From NCBI RefSeq assembly GCF_006476045.1, contig NZ_SRZY01000006.1:1-41927 (forward strand): 41,927 nucleotides of DNA. The letters run 5' to 3'. Each line of letters begins with the position of its first letter. Positions within the stretch are counted from its first letter, which is position 1. Positions 40,892 through 41,927 of this stretch are shown here, piece after piece. This DNA comes from Sphingobacterium lumbrici. Lineage in GTDB: Bacteria; Bacteroidota; Bacteroidia; Sphingobacteriales; Sphingobacteriaceae. Made by a program: the position numbers and the translations under genes. The notes below the pieces were generated by a model, which saw nothing but the letters and a program-made list of their open reading frames with translations, was not told the origin of the DNA and ran no database searches.

Positions 40892-41164
40892 ATGTCAATT
40901 AAAGAAACATTTTCGATAAAAGGAGAGAATTTACTCAAAAAGATTCAAGAATTAATCGCTGAAGGCAATGTTACAAAAATCAGTATAGCTGATAAATCGG
41001 GAAAAGAAATCATGAGCTTTCCAGTAACCTTGGGCGTGATTGGTATATTATTAGCCCCTATTTTTGCTGCCGTTGGCACATTGGCTGCACTGCTTACAGA
41101 ATGTAAAATTACGGTCGAACGCAATAACAAAGATCGTGTAAACGACGACGAAGCTGCTCAATAA
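40892..41164 (+). CDS. DUF4342 domain protein
   Basis: A 90-residue protein matching the DUF4342 pattern: KGENLLKKIQELIAEGNVTKISIADKSGKEIMSFPVTLGVIG, followed by a hydrophobic segment (about 44-70) and an acidic tail. The family is small, often found in Gram-positive bacteria and Bacteroidota; its function is unknown. The LxxKIxELIxEGNVxxIxI part resembles a small alpha/beta module, and the hydrophobic segment may anchor it in the membrane. It is bounded by a promoter-like box and a terminator, so it is likely transcribed alone. Confidence 0.75.
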   Translation: MSIKETFSIKGENLLKKIQELIAEGNVTKISIADKSGKEIMSFPVTLGVIGILLAPIFAAVGTLAALLTECKITVERNNKDRVNDDEAAQ

Positions 41165-41176
41165 ATTAATTAAACG

Positions 41177-41211
41177 GCCCTGTTATGTATTGGTAACAGG
41201 GCTTATACTTT
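41177..41211 (+). terminator. Terminator after the DUF4342 gene
   Basis: GCCCTGTTA (41177-41185) pairs perfectly with TAACAGGGC (41194-41202) around an 8-nt loop, followed by a T-rich tail. Confidence 0.8.
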
Positions 41212-41236
41212 TAAATGCGCTCAATTTAATTACTTT

Positions 41237-41431
41237 ATGATCTTAATTGCTGTTCTCCTTCCTTGGTTATCCTTCATTTTAAGGGGGAAAATTTTCTCAG
41301 GCTTTGTATGTCTTATTTTGCAATGCACGTTAATAGGTTGGCTTCCTGCGGCAATATGGGCGGTGGCATCCAGAATAGACGGAAAGAATAAAGCGCGCAT
41401 TAGAATTCTAGAACGTCGAATGAACTATTAA
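41237..41431 (+). CDS. Pmp3/YqaE-like small membrane protein
   Basis: A 64-residue protein with two helices: LIAVLLPWLSFIL at the N-terminus and LILQCTLIGWLPAAIWAVA in the middle, followed by a basic tail (KNKARIRILERRM). The LLPWLxFxL...TLIGWLPAAIWA pattern matches the Pmp3/YqaE family of stress-linked proteolipids, which affect membrane potential or ion leak. Small size makes the assignment tentative. It follows the DUF4342 gene on the same strand, beyond a terminator, so co-transcription is doubtful. Confidence 0.72.
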   Translation: MILIAVLLPWLSFILRGKIFSGFVCLILQCTLIGWLPAAIWAVASRIDGKNKARIRILERRMNY

Positions 41432-41842
41432 TAAAGACCCTTCAGTGATCTCCATTGTACTTCGGGCACCTGTACCTTTCGGTAGCTGTACTCATACATG
41501 CGTACCTTGGACTATTAAAAATTATCATCTTCATCTTTACTCCTTCTTTATCTTCCGATGGGTCTGCACACTCCACTTGGATCGTCTGCATCTAGTATTT
41601 TCTATTCGGTTTTCGTGAATGCAAAGCATTTAACTACATTGGTATATAGTCTTTATAAAGAAAGCATTATAAAAGCAATCACAATACATCCGGAATCTAT
41701 AGAACAATTAAAATAGCAACAAATCAAGATTTTACTGTTTTATAAATGATAATCTAAAAAACGATGAACAATTTTAGGATCAAGCGGAATCTTTGGGGGC
41801 AATAAATAAATTCTTAGTTTAGCAGTCTTAAAATATATTACC
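41432..41842. other. Gene-free stretch before the right-edge insertion sequence
   Basis: No supportable gene. It contains the second copy of the 25-bp repeat (41604-41628), followed by a promoter-like TACATTGG (41635-41642), and a short open stretch ending ITIHPESIEQLK that resembles the start of small Bacteroidota antitoxins but is too fragmentary to call. The left end of the insertion sequence must lie in the last 100 bp or so but could not be placed without its other end. Confidence 0.5.
41604..41628 (+). repeat. 25-bp repeat, copy 2
   Basis: Matches 38041-38065 at 24 of 25 positions. As at valS, a degenerate minus-7 box (TACATTGG, 41635-41642) follows at promoter spacing, but no intact gene lies downstream before the insertion sequence. 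Confidence 0.6.
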
Positions 41843-41927
41843 TTGCAAGACGCAGAACGTAGACTTTTGACCTTATTGATGCCCGAAGGGCTGTTAGATT
41901 ATTTCGATATCATGGAAGTTATCCAGG
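41843..41927 (+). mobile_element. 5' end of an ISAon1-type insertion sequence transposase
   Basis: The frame from TTG 41843 reads LQDAERRLLTLLMPEGLLDYFDIMEVIQ over the last 28 codons of the window. The MPEGLLDYFDI segment is the hallmark start of the ISAon1-type transposase N-terminal region protein (ISL3-related, as I recall). The gene is cut by the window end, so neither its integrity nor the start codon can be judged; TTG is the first plausible start after an in-frame stop, and ATG at the MPEG motif is the alternative. Confidence 0.75.

Noticed and set aside
41639..41722. Antitoxin-like coding fragment ending ITIHPESIEQLK
   Set aside because: Only about 25 codons, no ATG and an early stop. 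Resemblance to small DUF2683-type antitoxins is suggestive but too weak for a feature.
1..41927. CRISPR arrays, tRNA or rRNA genes
   Set aside because: No regularly spaced direct repeats, cloverleaf-like sequences with CCA ends, or rRNA segments were seen by eye in the intergenic regions; a tRNA scan was not possible.

Overview
The window looks like chromosome of a Bacteroidota bacterium, most likely of the Sphingobacteriaceae type (Pedobacter/Sphingobacterium relatives). Reasons: AT-rich sequence, few Shine-Dalgarno sites, several TAnnTTTG minus-7 promoter boxes, protein types I associate with this group (ParC with HPHGDASIGD, dihydroorotase with DDQVHFREPG, LTA-synthase-like sulfatase, REC-Crp fusion regulator), many copies of the TGTCATCCTGA repeat motif, and an ISAon1-type transposase at the right edge. 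The genus is an inference.

Layout. 1-1433: decayed accessory DNA with no intact gene. It holds an inverted repeat, an HTH/excisionase-like gene broken by a stop codon, a terminal-inverted-repeat element, a frameshifted secreted-protein relic and repeat debris. 1434-8302 (minus): a low-oxygen respiration block, read in transcription order as FixL-like heme-PAS histidine kinase, REC-Crp regulator, a truncated 2-hydroxyacid-dehydrogenase-like protein with a Cys tail, hemN, ccoI and the 55-residue ccoS. The kinase starts 1 nt after the stop of ettA (8304-9986), so ettA and the two-component pair probably share a transcript. 10241-13414: clpC, then a convergent 2H phosphoesterase. 13564-20593: two 179-bp MITE copies in opposite orientation flank parC, a PHP-type phosphatase, a dipeptide epimerase and an M14 carboxypeptidase lipoprotein. 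The left copy abuts the last 44 codons of a lost fatty acid hydroxylase.

20617-25742 (minus): a probable operon of a Rossmann-fold protein, a UbiD-family decarboxylase, a three-helix membrane protein with its ABC ATPase, and dihydroorotase. 25919-31441 (plus): a CRY-DASH-type photolyase/cryptochrome and the 2-oxoglutarate dehydrogenase genes sucA and sucB. 31498-37874: an envelope glycan/lipid cluster with a GtrA-like protein, a GT39/ArnT-like glycosyltransferase, a probable outer-membrane barrel, a membrane protein with a GEEISWGQRIFG motif, and, on the other strand, an LTA-synthase-like phosphotransferase and a PAP2 phosphatase. 38105-41431: valS, a DUF4342 protein and a Pmp3/YqaE-like protein. 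41843-41927: the start of an ISAon1-type transposase running out of the window.

How the genes fit together. The most coherent system is oxygen control: a kinase with the FixL heme-contact residues sits beside a response regulator whose output domain is Crp/FNR-like, next to hemN (anaerobic heme synthesis) and ccoI/ccoS (cbb3 oxidase assembly). The oxidase structural genes ccoNOP are not in the window; ccoS is followed by repeat debris. The second notable theme is a modular family of small mobile repeats. One 44-bp cassette occurs inside elements with two unrelated terminal inverted repeats, and related palindromic sequences sit at the promoters of sucB and valS.
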